Shown here: in pieces, positions 50,568 to 59,732 of the stretch | Position numbering within the stretch: the stretch's first letter is position 1 | Layout of the letters: the number at the start of each line of letters is the position of its first letter | Origin: Clostridium gelidum | Lineage (GTDB): Bacteria; Bacillota; Clostridia; Clostridiales; Clostridiaceae | Length of the DNA stretch: 64,000 bases | Assembly (NCBI RefSeq): GCF_019977655.1 | Contig: NZ_AP024849.1 | Span: 5,907,501 to 5,971,500 of the forward strand | Direction: 5' to 3' | Program-made: the position numbers and the translations under genes | Notes under the pieces: model-generated | The model's input: the letters and a program-made list of their open reading frames with translations, nothing else | What the model was told of the DNA's origin: nothing | Database searches by the model: none

Positions 50568-52049
50568 ATGTCTAAATCTATATCAAAAAATGCCATTTTC
50601 AAAACAGTATTAAATGTATTTAATATAATCTTACCAATAATAGTTATGCCTGTAGTACTTAGTGCAATCCAAGACAAATTAAATGGATATATAACTATGG
50701 GGGAAGCCTGGACTGCAGTTTTTATGATTTTTGCAAGTTTTGGAATTTATCAATATGGCTTAAGAGAAGTAAGCAGGGTTCGAGATGATAAAAATAAATT
50801 AAAACAAACTATCACTAGTTTATTTATAATCACTACTGTTACAACAACTATAATTTCAGTTTTATATGCCTTTTTCCTAATTATATTCCATAGAAATGAT
50901 GGTTATTTTTATACATGTATGGTTATGGGATTAAACATAGTCTTTAATATGTTTAATGTTGAATGGATTAATGAAGCTTTAGAAAATTATGATTTTATAG
51001 TAATAAAAACTATGATAGTTAAAATAATATATAATGCTTTAACAATATGCTTTGTAAGAACACAAGAGGATTTTCTATTTTACATATATCTTACTTGTGG
51101 AATAAATTTTATTAATAATATATCAAGTTTCATATATATCAAAAAGAAAATACAATTTAACTTTTTAGACTTACAATTTAAAAAACATCTAAAACCCATG
51201 TTCTCAGTTGTAATACTTGCCAACACATATATTTTATATACTTGGCTTGATAAAAATATGATAAATAGCTATATAGGTTCAACGGAAGCAGGATATTATG
51301 GCGTGGCTCAAAAGATAATGTATATGATAGATATTTTAATGTTTACAATAGTTCAAGTTTCTATGGCTAGACTTTCTAATTACTTAGAAAATCATTCAAA
51401 AGAAGTTTATTTAAAGTTGCTAAATAAAATAGTGAAAGTATACTTTTTATTCTTATTTCCGGCATCAATAGGGCTACTTGGAGTTTCCAAACAAGTTATT
51501 ATTATAATGGGAAGAGGTACAGATACATATCTACCTGCTGTACCAATATTAATGGTATTTTCAATATATATGTTAACAATTGGAGTTGACCGAATTATAG
51601 CAGATCAGATAATTTATATCTTTGGAAGAGAAAAGACAGATGCTAAATTAGTTTTAATTGGTGGTTTATTAAATTTAGTGTTAAATACACTTTTACTTAT
51701 TACTAAGACCTTTACACCAACTACAGTAATTGCAACAACTTTAATTGCAAATTTAGTAGTCATAGCAATGGAATATAGATTGGTAAAAAAAGAAATTAAG
51801 CTAGATATACACTTATTTGCCTTTGAGAATTTAAAATATTTATATTATTCCTTAATATTTATTCCAATAACCTTCGCTATAAATAAATTTATATATGGAG
51901 TAATATTATCATGCATTCTTGATGTAATTGTGTGTTGTAGTATTTATTTCATAATTCTTATAGTAACAAGGGATAAGGTATTCTTTGAATTACTATTCAT
52001 AGTCCTTGCGAAAATAAAGATACTATATAATAAATTAAAAGTAATATAG
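50568..52049 (+). CDS. Wzx-type polysaccharide flippase
   Basis: This membrane protein moves lipid-linked sugar units across the membrane. It has 493 residues from the ATG at 50568, which TGAGGAG supports; an upstream TTG frame of 29 codons is rejected. About 12-14 hydrophobic segments are seen. Typical oligosaccharide flippase segments are FKTVLNVFNIILPIIVMPVV, the WLDKNMINSYIGSTEAGYYG charged segment and the AQKIMYMIDILMFTIVQV loop. No glycosyltransferase or polymerase genes lie next to it, which is unusual. The 3' 56 bases recur, degenerate, at 55537-55592. Confidence 0.88.
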   Translation: MSKSISKNAIFKTVLNVFNIILPIIVMPVVLSAIQDKLNGYITMGEAWTAVFMIFASFGIYQYGLREVSRVRDDKNKLKQTITSLFIITTVTTTIISVLYAFFLIIFHRNDGYFYTCMVMGLNIVFNMFNVEWINEALENYDFIVIKTMIVKIIYNALTICFVRTQEDFLFYIYLTCGINFINNISSFIYIKKKIQFNFLDLQFKKHLKPMFSVVILANTYILYTWLDKNMINSYIGSTEAGYYGVAQKIMYMIDILMFTIVQVSMARLSNYLENHSKEVYLKLLNKIVKVYFLFLFPASIGLLGVSKQVIIIMGRGTDTYLPAVPILMVFSIYMLTIGVDRIIADQIIYIFGREKTDAKLVLIGGLLNLVLNTLLLITKTFTPTTVIATTLIANLVVIAMEYRLVKKEIKLDIHLFAFENLKYLYYSLIFIPITFAINKFIYGVILSCILDVIVCCSIYFIILIVTRDKVFFELLFIVLAKIKILYNKLKVI

Positions 52050-52120
52050 CATACTGTAATTACATGGAATAGGTTAAGTATTTAAAATACCATACTCTTA
52101 CATGAATAGAGCTATCAGGC

Positions 52121-52510
52121 TTATTCTGTTATCTCTATTCGGTTTCCATCAGAATCCAAAATACAACTCTCGTAATAACCATCTCCAGTATAACGAGGTT
52201 CACTTACTATACTATAACCTGCCTTTCTTAATGAATCAGTAAGGTTATTTACCTTTTCAACACTGCCTACAGAAATGGCAATATGAATTAAACCTATATA
52301 TTGATTAATTGTATCATTTAAATTTGGAGGAATTGTCACCATCTGCATAACTTCAAGTCTTGCCCCTGAATCAAATTTAATAAAGTATGACTCAAATTGT
52401 TTTTTATGATTAGTATATTTATCTCCAGCAACACCATCAAAATAAGTTACATAAAAGTCTTTTAATTTTTCTATATCCTTAGTCCATATAGCCACATGTT
52501 CAATTTTCAT
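52121..52510 (-). CDS. VOC-family (glyoxalase/dioxygenase superfamily) protein
   Basis: The 129-residue protein has two beta-alpha-beta-beta-beta units as in glyoxalase I: IEHVAIWTKDIEKLKDFYV at the N terminus, then ARLEVMQM, and GLIHIAISVGSVEKVNNLTD followed by DGYYESCILDSDGNRIEIT. Metal ligands His6, Glu54, His76 and Glu127 can be placed. The substrate is not evident. It lies 17 bp upstream of nothing on its strand but shares direction with the acetyltransferase, with which it probably forms an operon. Confidence 0.85.
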   Translation of the reverse strand: MKIEHVAIWTKDIEKLKDFYVTYFDGVAGDKYTNHKKQFESYFIKFDSGARLEVMQMVTIPPNLNDTINQYIGLIHIAISVGSVEKVNNLTDSLRKAGYSIVSEPRYTGDGYYESCILDSDGNRIEITE

Positions 52511-52527
52511 ATTCTCACATCCTTTAA

Positions 52528-53142
52528 CTAAACGTTGTAATCATCAACATCAAACTCGTTGTTTTTATAATAATATTTACGATCTTCTTCTGTAATCTCA
52601 CGGATAACCTTACATGGATTTCCCACTGCTACCATATTATCTGGAATGTCTTTAATAACTACACTTCCTGCTCCAATAACAACATTATTGCCAATATGAA
52701 CTCCAGGATTTACAACAACATTTCCACCAAGCCAAACATTATCTCCTATTGTTATACCAATGCCATATTCATATCCAGAATTTCGTGAATCAGGATGTAT
52801 TGGATGTCCTGCCGTATATAGAGAAACATTTGGTGCAAATTGTACATTTTCACCTATGATTACCTTCCCTACATCTAATATTGTACAATTATAATTAGCG
52901 AAAAAGTTATTACCCACCACAATATTTTTACCATAATCACAGTGAAACGGCTGCTCTATAAAAACACTATCACCTGTTTTTCCAAGTATGTCTTTAATCA
53001 GTTCATTCATTTTTTTCTTTTCATCTGGACAGAGTAAATTATACTCATGTATTTTTAACTTATTTTCCAGTCTTTCTTCACTAAGCCCATCTAGCCAAGC
53101 TTTATATGGTAATCCTGCTAACATTCTCTCTTTTTGATTCAT
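52528..53142 (-). CDS. Maltose/galactoside O-acetyltransferase-like protein
   Basis: The 204-residue protein is a Maa/LacA-type hexapeptide acetyltransferase. The N-terminal KERMLAGLPYKAWLDGLSEE is the Maa-type domain; the beta helix shows VFIEQPFHCDYGKNIVVGNN, YNCTILDVGKVIIGENVQFA, and IGDNVWLGGNVVVNPGVHIG then VIGAGSVVIKDIPDNMVAVG. The catalytic histidine is in YTAGHPIHP. It and the protein at 34615-35223 are related but clearly distinct. AAAAGGGG precedes the ATG. Confidence 0.92.
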   Translation of the reverse strand: MNQKERMLAGLPYKAWLDGLSEERLENKLKIHEYNLLCPDEKKKMNELIKDILGKTGDSVFIEQPFHCDYGKNIVVGNNFFANYNCTILDVGKVIIGENVQFAPNVSLYTAGHPIHPDSRNSGYEYGIGITIGDNVWLGGNVVVNPGVHIGNNVVIGAGSVVIKDIPDNMVAVGNPCKVIREITEEDRKYYYKNNEFDVDDYNV

Positions 53143-53248
53143 TTCTCTACTCCCCTTTTCTTATCTTATTTCTATAATTATTTTATCTTATTTCCTAAAT
53201 ACATCATAATTACTTTTATATTACCCTATTAACATATTATTTCCTATA

Positions 53249-53451
53249 TTACTTCTCTCCTTGAGGTTCTTTATATTTTAATATAGTAATTAATATTAGA
53301 GTAACACTATAAACTACTGTAAACGACAATGAAAATGCGATTCCATTTCTTATAGTTGCTGAATATATAATACCTGCAATAACTCCTGCAATGCCTTGTA
53401 TAAAATAAATACTATATTTGCTCTATCGGGGTTTAGTACTTTCGTTTTCAT
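53249..53451 (-). pseudogene. Frameshifted small membrane protein gene
   Basis: An ATG at 53451 opens KTKVLNPDRANIVFI. After one frame change near 53405 the reading continues QGIAGVIAGIIYSATIRNGI, AFSLSFTVVYSVTLILITIL, KYKEPQGEK and then a stop at 53249. The 203-bp length is not a multiple of three. The product would be a two-helix membrane protein of about 67 residues, family unknown. It sits in the otherwise empty gap between the acetyltransferase and the PHP phosphatase genes. Confidence 0.6.
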
Positions 53452-53480
53452 CTCTCTTTTCCACCTTTATCATTTAACGT

Positions 53481-54266
53481 CTAAAGTGGATTTGCAATTG
53501 GTTTCATCTTATCAAATGTGTACACTGCGTGAAATCCAAGATCCTTTAAAGTTTTCTTAACTTCAGCAATTTTGCATCCCAAATGTCCCCCTTCATGTGA
53601 ATCAGAGCCAATTGTAATAATTTCACCACCCAGATTTCTATATAATTTTAAAATATCAATAGAGGGTGTTAAATCATTAATACCATACCGAAAACAGGAT
53701 GTATTAACTTCTATTCCTTTACCATCATTAATAATAGTCTTTAAGATCTCCTCAATCAGCGGTTTTACTTTTTCGAAGGGATATTCTCCACATTTATCAT
53801 AACGCTTAATCATATCCAGATGCCCCAATATACTGTAGTCATTATACTTCTTTATCACCTGAAGAATTTCTTCATAATATTTTTCTTGATATTCTTTTTG
53901 TGTCTTTCCTCTCTGGAAATCCTGAGTCCAAAATTCTTTGTTATCCACCTGATGGCAGGATAAAATTACAAAATCAAATGGATACTCATCAAAATCTTGT
54001 TGAAAACTTTGTACTGTCCCTGCCTGTATACCAAACTCTATTCCAAACTGTAACGTAATCCTATCCTGATAGAGCTCCTTACATCTAAGAAATTCTTTTC
54101 TGTATTCTTTTAAGTTACAATTTAAATCAGTTTTCACACCATAATCAATATGCTCCGTAAAACATAATTCATCGAGTCCTATTTGAACTGCCTTTTTAAT
54201 ACATTCTTCCATTAAATACTCAGAATCGTCGCTAAACTCTGTATGTACATGATAATCTGCCAACAT
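53481..54266 (-). CDS. PHP-family histidinol-phosphatase-like protein
   Basis: The PHP phosphoesterase has 261 residues from the ATG at 54266 (MLADYHVHTEFSDDSEY), supported by AAGGAGA; the longer frame adds 25 residues without a ribosome site. Metal ligands of the PHP fold are in order: YHVHTEF, FTEHIDYG, FGIEFGIQ, ILSCHQVDN, LGHLDMIKRYD, EVNTSCFRYG and TIGSDSHEGGHLG. The layout is that of HisJ (histidinol-phosphatase). No other histidine gene is near, so the role in histidine synthesis is not proven by context. Confidence 0.88.
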   Translation of the reverse strand: MLADYHVHTEFSDDSEYLMEECIKKAVQIGLDELCFTEHIDYGVKTDLNCNLKEYRKEFLRCKELYQDRITLQFGIEFGIQAGTVQSFQQDFDEYPFDFVILSCHQVDNKEFWTQDFQRGKTQKEYQEKYYEEILQVIKKYNDYSILGHLDMIKRYDKCGEYPFEKVKPLIEEILKTIINDGKGIEVNTSCFRYGINDLTPSIDILKLYRNLGGEIITIGSDSHEGGHLGCKIAEVKKTLKDLGFHAVYTFDKMKPIANPL

Positions 54267-54427
54267 AAAATAATCTCCTTCCCAATCAAGGTCATTTTCA
54301 AATTGCTTTCTTGCATTGTCCATATTATAATAATATTCCATAATACTTTATAATAATATAACAATAAGCTATATTTTTATAACAATAGTATATTGATTAA
54401 AAATTTATAAATTGGGGAGGGCAAACT

Positions 54428-55321
54428 ATGTTAGCGATGAAACTATTAAGTAATAACTCAGAAGTTGTATCTTATAATTTCGCAGATTTTCCTATTCGTG
54501 CAAAACAAGCCTTGCTTTCAGACTATCCAGCTATGGCTGCTGCTAACCATTGGCATAATGACTGGGAATTTACCCTACTTTTAAATGGTAAAATGTCGTA
54601 TTCCGTAAATGGAAAAAGCTATGAATTACAAGAAGGACAGGGGATTTTTATAAATTCTGAGCAGATGCATTATGGATATTCTGCTGATGGTTCTGACTGC
54701 AGCTTTATCTGCATACTACTACCCCCATTCCTTCTTTCTAGTCTTACAAGAATTAAAGAAAATTATGTACTTCCCGTATGTTCAGATACCTCCCATCCCT
54801 TTTCCATATTGCATCCAGAAATCGTCTGGCAAAGAAACCTGATTGATATTTTGAAAAATATATATAAATTATCCAATGAAGAGAAAGATGGCTTTGAATT
54901 GCATATCATGAGTCTTTTTCATTCCTTGTGTTACAGTCTCCATCATAATATAAAAAACAATATTTCTACTCTGGAAGCGACTGATGATAAAAAACTAGAG
55001 GCTATGCATAACATGATAGGATACATACAGAAGAATTATCATAGAAAAATTACTTTAGATGAGATTGCTGCCGCTGGAAATGTGTGTCGTAGCAACTGTT
55101 GCTATATTTTCCAACTTATTTTGCATAAGAGTCCTGTTTCATATTTAACAGAATATCGATTAGAAAAAAGTATTGAATTGCTGAATATTCCTTCTCTTTC
55201 AGTTACCGAAATATCACTTCAATGCGGATTTACCGGTTCTAGCTATTTTACGGAGATATTCCGTAAAAATATAGGCTGTACACCATCTCAATACAGAAAG
55301 AATAAAAAAAATTTAGCATAA
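54428..55321 (+). CDS. AraC-family regulator with cupin sensor
   Basis: The 297-residue protein has an N-terminal cupin-like sensor (AANHWHNDWEFTLLLNGKMS, YELQEGQGIFINSEQMHYGY) and C-terminal AraC helices (ITLDEIAAAGNVCRSNCCYI, SLSVTEISLQCGFTGSSYFT, NIGCTPSQYRKNKKNL). Such regulators often control carbohydrate genes. It is divergent from the PHP phosphatase gene, and GGGGAGGG precedes the ATG. Target unknown. Confidence 0.9.
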   Translation: MLAMKLLSNNSEVVSYNFADFPIRAKQALLSDYPAMAAANHWHNDWEFTLLLNGKMSYSVNGKSYELQEGQGIFINSEQMHYGYSADGSDCSFICILLPPFLLSSLTRIKENYVLPVCSDTSHPFSILHPEIVWQRNLIDILKNIYKLSNEEKDGFELHIMSLFHSLCYSLHHNIKNNISTLEATDDKKLEAMHNMIGYIQKNYHRKITLDEIAAAGNVCRSNCCYIFQLILHKSPVSYLTEYRLEKSIELLNIPSLSVTEISLQCGFTGSSYFTEIFRKNIGCTPSQYRKNKKNLA

Positions 55322-55330
55322 ATATCTAAG

Positions 55331-55422
55331 TGGTTTGTCGGTTCATCTAAAACTAATATATTAGTGGGTTCATTAATTAACTTACATAATCTAGCTTTAG
55401 CTTGTTCTACTCCACTTAAAAC
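55331..55422 (-). pseudogene. Fragment of an ABC-F gene, opposite strand to the intact ABC-F gene
   Basis: Read leftward it encodes VLSGVEQAKARLCKLINEPT and NILVLDEPTN. This is the signature and Walker B region of an ABC-F ATPase, and matches the intact gene's LSGGEQAKVRLCKLINKPSN closely at the DNA level too (57085-57177). The signature glycine is changed to valine. Only about 30 codons remain, in inverted orientation, 350 bp before the intact gene. Confidence 0.75.
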
Positions 55423-55767
55423 GATGATTGCAGTAAGGATTGGACAAATCGGTTAAGTAGTCAACCCAAATACTACATAAATCTGAACACAATCAAATTC
55501 TGCCTTCTGTGCACATACAGTAGCCTTAACAAATAATTTGAATTACTGATCATAGTCCTTTCGAAAATAAAGACACTATATAATAAATTAAACCTTTAAA
55601 AATGCTAGAGTTTATATTATACTTATCTGTATTGCAAAAATTCCGTCATTTTATTATATGGTCACATATAATACAGAAATATTTATGAACTTGAGTGTTT
55701 ATAGTATAAAATGATATGTCTATTTGCAAATAATATATTGATTTTGAAGGAGATAAGTAAACAAATA
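55423..55767. other. Debris region before the ABC-F gene
   Basis: Apart from the flippase fragment at 55537-55592, no feature is recognised. The leftover sequence at 55423-55536 has locally mixed composition and may be more debris. The promoter of the ABC-F gene should lie within 55600-55740 (TATAGTATAAAATGATATG area). Confidence 0.4.
55537..55592 (+). pseudogene. Duplicate of the 3' end of the flippase gene
   Basis: This segment begins TTTGAATTACTGATCATAGT and ends TATATAATAAATTAAA. It matches 51984-52039, the last codons of the flippase gene, with about four differences in 56 bases. The flippase copy reads ELLFIVLAKIKILYNKLK. The duplicate has no upstream part, so it marks a past recombination or duplication end point. 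Confidence 0.75.
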
Positions 55768-57324
55768 ATGAGTATTTTAACAATTGAAAACATGAGCCAT
55801 TCATTTGGTGACAGAATATTATTTAACAATGTATCTTTTAGATTATTAAAAGGAGAGCATATTGCTCTTGTTGGTGCTAACGGTGAAGGTAAATCAACCT
55901 TTATGAAAATTATTACAAATCAAATATTGCCAGATAGCGGTAACATTGAATGGAGTAATAAAGTTAGCGCGGGGTATATGGATCAACACGTTGATCTTAA
56001 AAAGGGACATACTGTAGAGACTATTTTAGAAGAAGCATTTTCAAATTTATTTGATATAGAAAAAGAAATTAATGATTTATATAACATACTTGGCACTATG
56101 AATGAGGAAGAAGTAAATAAAACTTTAAATAAAATTGCTAATATGCAAGATACCTTAGATAAAAATGATTTTTATAGTATTAATTCAAAAATACAATCAA
56201 CTGCAGCAGGTCTTGGAATTAGGGAGTTTTTAGATACAGATGCTTCAGCTTTAAGTGGTGGACAAAGAACTAAAGTTCTCCTTGCCAAACTTCTTTTAGA
56301 ATCCCCAGACATTTTGTTATTAGATGAACCTACTAACCATCTGGATGAAGAGCATATAGAGTGGTTAAAAACATATTTAATGAACTATGAAAATTCATTT
56401 ATATTAATCTCTCATGATAATGACTTTGTAAATAGTGTGACAAATATTATTTATCATCTTGAACATAAAACATTATCAAGGTATGTTGGAAATTATGATC
56501 GTTTTCTTAAACTTTACGCTATAAAAAAGGAACAGTTAAGCATTGAATACAGACAGCAACAAAATGAAATCTCAAAACTTGAAGATTTTATAAGAAAAAA
56601 TAAAGCAAGAGCTTCAACTTCAAAACAAGCTAAATCACGAGAGAAAAAACTAGATAAAATTGAAAGAATAGAGATTAAAAGTGAAAACATAAAACCACAC
56701 TTTGACTTTAAGAAGGCAAGATCTTCAGATAGTATAATCTTTCAATCTAAAAATTTAGTTATTGGATACAACGAGCCTCTAAGTAAATCTCTAAATTTAA
56801 AAATGCAAAGAGAACAAAAAATTGCAATACTTGGTGCTAATGGACTCGGAAAATCAACACTACTAAAAAGCTTACTTGGATTATTGAAGCCTATAGATGG
56901 AGAAATAAAGTTAGGTGATTATCAAGAAATAGGCTACTTTGAACAAGAAATTATAGAAGATAATACTAATACTGTTTTAGATGATGTTTGGAGTAAATTT
57001 CCAAATTCAAGTAAAAGTGAAGTACGAAGTCAGTTAGCGAAATGTGGCTTAACAAGACAACATATAGAAAGTCCTATTAATATATTAAGCGGAGGAGAAC
57101 AAGCTAAAGTTAGATTATGTAAACTTATTAATAAACCCTCTAATATATTAGTTTTAGATGAACCAACTAATCATCTAGATGTGCATGCGAAAAATGAACT
57201 TAAGCGAGCTTTAAAACTATATGATGGTAGCATACTCCTAGTATGTCATGAGCCAGAATTTTATAAAGATATCGTAACAGATGTGTGGAATTGTGAAGAT
57301 TGGACTATTGAATCTCTTGGATAA
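55768..57324 (+). CDS. ABC-F family ATPase (YkpA/YbiT-like)
   Basis: The soluble protein has 518 residues from the ATG at 55768 (SILTIENMSHSFGDRILFNN) and two ABC domains without membrane parts. Domain 1 has GANGEGKS, signature ALSGGQRTKVLL and LLLDEPTNHLD. Domain 2 has GANGLGKS, LSGGEQAKVRL and VLDEPTNHLD. Between them is the P-site linker with the Lys/Arg-rich helix (EDFIRKNKARASTSKQAKSR). ABC-F proteins act on the ribosome: some protect it from antibiotics, others set translation factors. The linker is of ordinary length, so I do not call it a resistance gene. AAGGAG is 15 bases before the start, a little far. Confidence 0.92.
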   Translation: MSILTIENMSHSFGDRILFNNVSFRLLKGEHIALVGANGEGKSTFMKIITNQILPDSGNIEWSNKVSAGYMDQHVDLKKGHTVETILEEAFSNLFDIEKEINDLYNILGTMNEEEVNKTLNKIANMQDTLDKNDFYSINSKIQSTAAGLGIREFLDTDASALSGGQRTKVLLAKLLLESPDILLLDEPTNHLDEEHIEWLKTYLMNYENSFILISHDNDFVNSVTNIIYHLEHKTLSRYVGNYDRFLKLYAIKKEQLSIEYRQQQNEISKLEDFIRKNKARASTSKQAKSREKKLDKIERIEIKSENIKPHFDFKKARSSDSIIFQSKNLVIGYNEPLSKSLNLKMQREQKIAILGANGLGKSTLLKSLLGLLKPIDGEIKLGDYQEIGYFEQEIIEDNTNTVLDDVWSKFPNSSKSEVRSQLAKCGLTRQHIESPINILSGGEQAKVRLCKLINKPSNILVLDEPTNHLDVHAKNELKRALKLYDGSILLVCHEPEFYKDIVTDVWNCEDWTIESLG

Positions 57325-57429
57325 TGCGATATTATAATTTAAATTTGCCACGGTTCTGACATAATATCAGACTATAATAAATTTGTAAGCTTGATAAATT
57401 TTTTTTCATAAATATTTACCCCATAAATA

Positions 57430-57475
57430 TAAAGAGTAACATTCATATCCCCGTATGTATGTTACTCTTTCTTTA
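57430..57475 (+). terminator. Terminator after the ABC-F gene
   Basis: AAAGAGTAACATTCATA and TATGTATGTTACTCTTT pair around TCCCCG with few mismatches, followed by CTTTAATAA. Confidence 0.85.
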
Positions 57476-57563
57476 ATAATTGATTTTTATATGAGATAAT
57501 TTAAGCCCGGAAGATAATCTATTATTAATTATTGAATCTATTTCTCATTATTACTATTGCTTG

Positions 57564-57728
57564 TTAATTACGCTTAGCTCTTCTAAGTATATTTATTTCT
57601 CTATCTGTAAGTCCTGTTAACTCGCTTATTACTTCATTACTCATTCCCATTTCTATTGCTTTTATGGCTGTATCTGTTGCTTGTTTTTCAATTCCTTCTT
57701 CAATCAACATTTGTCCAAGCTTTGTCAT
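57564..57728 (-). pseudogene. C-terminal relic of an Rpn-family nuclease/transposase gene
   Basis: The frame encodes TKLGQMLIEEGIEKQATDTA, then IKAIEMGMSNEVISELTGLT and DREINILRRAKRN. That is the C-terminal tail of PD-(D/E)XK Rpn recombination-promoting proteins, which usually have about 300 residues. The catalytic N-terminal part is absent. Reading in the same frame can be extended upstream through VTDENQVQMEEVS to stops near 57765. A 43-bp module there is shared with 47221-47263. Confidence 0.8.
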
Positions 57729-57736
57729 GCTTACTT

Positions 57737-57779
57737 CCTCCATCTGGACTTGGTTCTCATCGGTTACTTAGATACATTA
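57737..57779. repeat. 43-bp module shared with 47221-47263 (copy B)
   Basis: 41 of 43 bases equal copy A. Here the module continues into the Rpn relic; copy A continues into a terminator hairpin. The common ancestor is probably an rpn-type gene or its mobile context. Confidence 0.75.
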
Positions 57780-57793
57780 CTATGCGTCTTATA

Positions 57794-58639
57794 TTATCCT
57801 TTGATTATCTCTGGATGTGCATAAACTTCATTAGGATTCATTCCTATTCTAAAGCCATTATTTAATTTCTTAATCTTTTCCATATCTTCTTTACTTATTT
57901 CAAAATTGAATATATCTGCATTTTCTTTTATCCTTGTTAATGTTGTTGATTTAGGAATAGTAACAACTCCCATCTGCAAGTCCCATCTTAGTACAATTTG
58001 AGAGATTGTTCTTTCATATTTTTGTGAAAGTTGCTGAAAAAGTGGAAGTTGAAAAATTAATCCCCTCATTAAAGGTGACCAAGCTTCTAACTGAATATTA
58101 TATTTCTTACAAAATTCCATTAATTCATTTTGAACAAGCTTAGGATGAAATTCTACCTGATTTACTGCTGGTATAATTTCAATATCTTCTAATAAATCTT
58201 TTAGATGTTTACTTGTAAAATTACTCACTCCTATAGCTCTTATATATCCTTCTTTATAGAGCTTTTCTAGAGCCTTCCAAGTTTCTTTATTTAAGGATTG
58301 TGGCCAATGAATTAAATATAAATCTAGATAATCTGTTCCAAGTTTTTTAATAGAAGTTTTAAAAGCTTGTAGCGTTTTCTCATATCCATGATCCGATATC
58401 CAAATTTTATTTACTAAAAATATTTCGTCTCTAGGTAATCCACTTTCCTTTATTGCAATGCCAACCTCCTCTTCATTACCATAAAAAGACGCTGTGTCTA
58501 TATGACGATACCCAATTCTTAGTGCTTCTTTTACTGCTTCAATAAGCTCAGTTCCATTTTCAGCCCTATAAGTTCCAAATCCAATCCAAGGCATTTTTAC
58601 TCCATTGTTTAAAATCATGTGACTTTTAATATCTTTCAT
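57794..58639 (-). CDS. Aldo/keto reductase
   Basis: This NADPH-dependent oxidoreductase of 281 residues has a TIM-barrel fold. The N-terminal MPWIGFGTYRAENG, the catalytic DTASFYGNEEEVG (Asp, Tyr), the lysine in FLVNKIW and the histidine in YLIHWP are in order. The C-terminal IPKSTTLTRIKENADIF is the cofactor loop. It is close to the 2,5-diketo-gluconate reductase (AKR5) group. It is divergent from an Lrp/AsnC regulator, which probably controls it. The substrate is unknown. Confidence 0.93.
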   Translation of the reverse strand: MKDIKSHMILNNGVKMPWIGFGTYRAENGTELIEAVKEALRIGYRHIDTASFYGNEEEVGIAIKESGLPRDEIFLVNKIWISDHGYEKTLQAFKTSIKKLGTDYLDLYLIHWPQSLNKETWKALEKLYKEGYIRAIGVSNFTSKHLKDLLEDIEIIPAVNQVEFHPKLVQNELMEFCKKYNIQLEAWSPLMRGLIFQLPLFQQLSQKYERTISQIVLRWDLQMGVVTIPKSTTLTRIKENADIFNFEISKEDMEKIKKLNNGFRIGMNPNEVYAHPEIIKG

Positions 58640-58803
58640 TCTAATTATCCTTCCATATATCTATTAAATAAAAAATAGTTAAGATTTGAGAATTCAACCT
58701 CCTTATATTATAATAGATACAAAGCCATTTTTCCTTTTCACATAATACTATTTAACAGTATATATATTTTAAATAGAACAAATAGAAAGGTAATTTATAT
58801 CAT

Positions 58804-59259
58804 ATGAAAATGGATAATACAGATATTAAAATTCTAATGGAACTTCAATCAGACAGTCGTTTATCTATTAGAGAATTATCTAAAAGAGTAAACCTCTCTC
58901 CCCCATCAGTTACAGAAAGAATAAGAAAATTTGAAGATAATGGAGTAATCGAAGGCTACACTATAAAGATAAATGAAGCGGCTTTAGGTTTTGCCATACA
59001 ATGCATGATTCAAATTGATATTAAAAATAGTAAATTTGAAAAATTCAAGGAATTTATTTATAATCATCCTCGTGTAATTTTCTGCTATAGAATAGCAGGT
59101 CATTCTTGTATATTAGTAAAATTATGTGTTAAATCCATCTCTGAAATTGAAACGTTTGTTGATTCTATTTCATCATTAGATTCTACAACTTCTACTCATA
59201 TTATATTTTCAGAGATTCCTATAAACAAAAGTGTAGGGAAGTTTTTTTCAGATTTTTAA
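58804..59259 (+). CDS. Lrp/AsnC-family regulator
   Basis: The 151-residue protein has an N-terminal winged helix (TDIKILMELQSDSRLSIREL, SKRVNLSPPSVTERIRKFED) and a RAM/AsnC ligand domain (CMIQIDIKNSKFEKFKEF, then RIAGHSCILVKLCVKSISEI). Such regulators bind amino acids. Its start is near GAAAGG. It faces away from the aldo/keto reductase gene, its likely target. Confidence 0.92.
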   Translation: MKMDNTDIKILMELQSDSRLSIRELSKRVNLSPPSVTERIRKFEDNGVIEGYTIKINEAALGFAIQCMIQIDIKNSKFEKFKEFIYNHPRVIFCYRIAGHSCILVKLCVKSISEIETFVDSISSLDSTTSTHIIFSEIPINKSVGKFFSDF

Positions 59260-59732
59260 ATTTATATATAATTACACTTACAATACTTTTTAATATATCA
59301 AATTAGCATAATCCTTTTATGCATCAATTAAAAATTAAGATTAAATTCGCTGGTCTTGATATAGAAGTTAAAAGCAAATAAAAAAGTGCTCATCCCGCAA
59401 AAATTAGCACCTTTTCTTAATTAATCTTATTAAATTCATCCAATAGCCTTAAAACAAAATAAGCACTTTGTAAAAGTGACTAGCACAAAATATAAGATTT
59501 TGGCTATCTACCTTTGTTCTAAGGATTGCTTAGTGTTGACGCGCTAAGCTTTTCTTATTTATCTTATATCAATTCTTCACGAAAGATAAACCTCTATTTT
59601 TTTATTATATATGTTGCAATAAAGTTTTCACATATCTCTTAATCCGCATTTTACAAGCAAATTCTAAAATCATTATTGAAACTTATATATTAAAGAATTT
59701 TCATTTCATTAGGTTTAAATTGATATTTTCCG
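59260..59732. other. Intergenic region, possible relics
   Basis: No intact gene is seen in 473 bp. A 20-codon frame at about 59321-59380 (HQLKIKIKFAGLDIEVKSK) is followed by an AAAAAGTGCT/AGCACCTTTT hairpin (59387-59417). A leftward frame near 59400-59460 reads GYWMNLIRLIKKRC. None can be assigned, and they might be mobile-element debris. Confidence 0.4.

Noticed and set aside
55768..57324. Antibiotic-resistance ABC-F protein
   Set aside because: The interdomain linker is not visibly extended, and the sequence is closer to the housekeeping YkpA/YbiT type.
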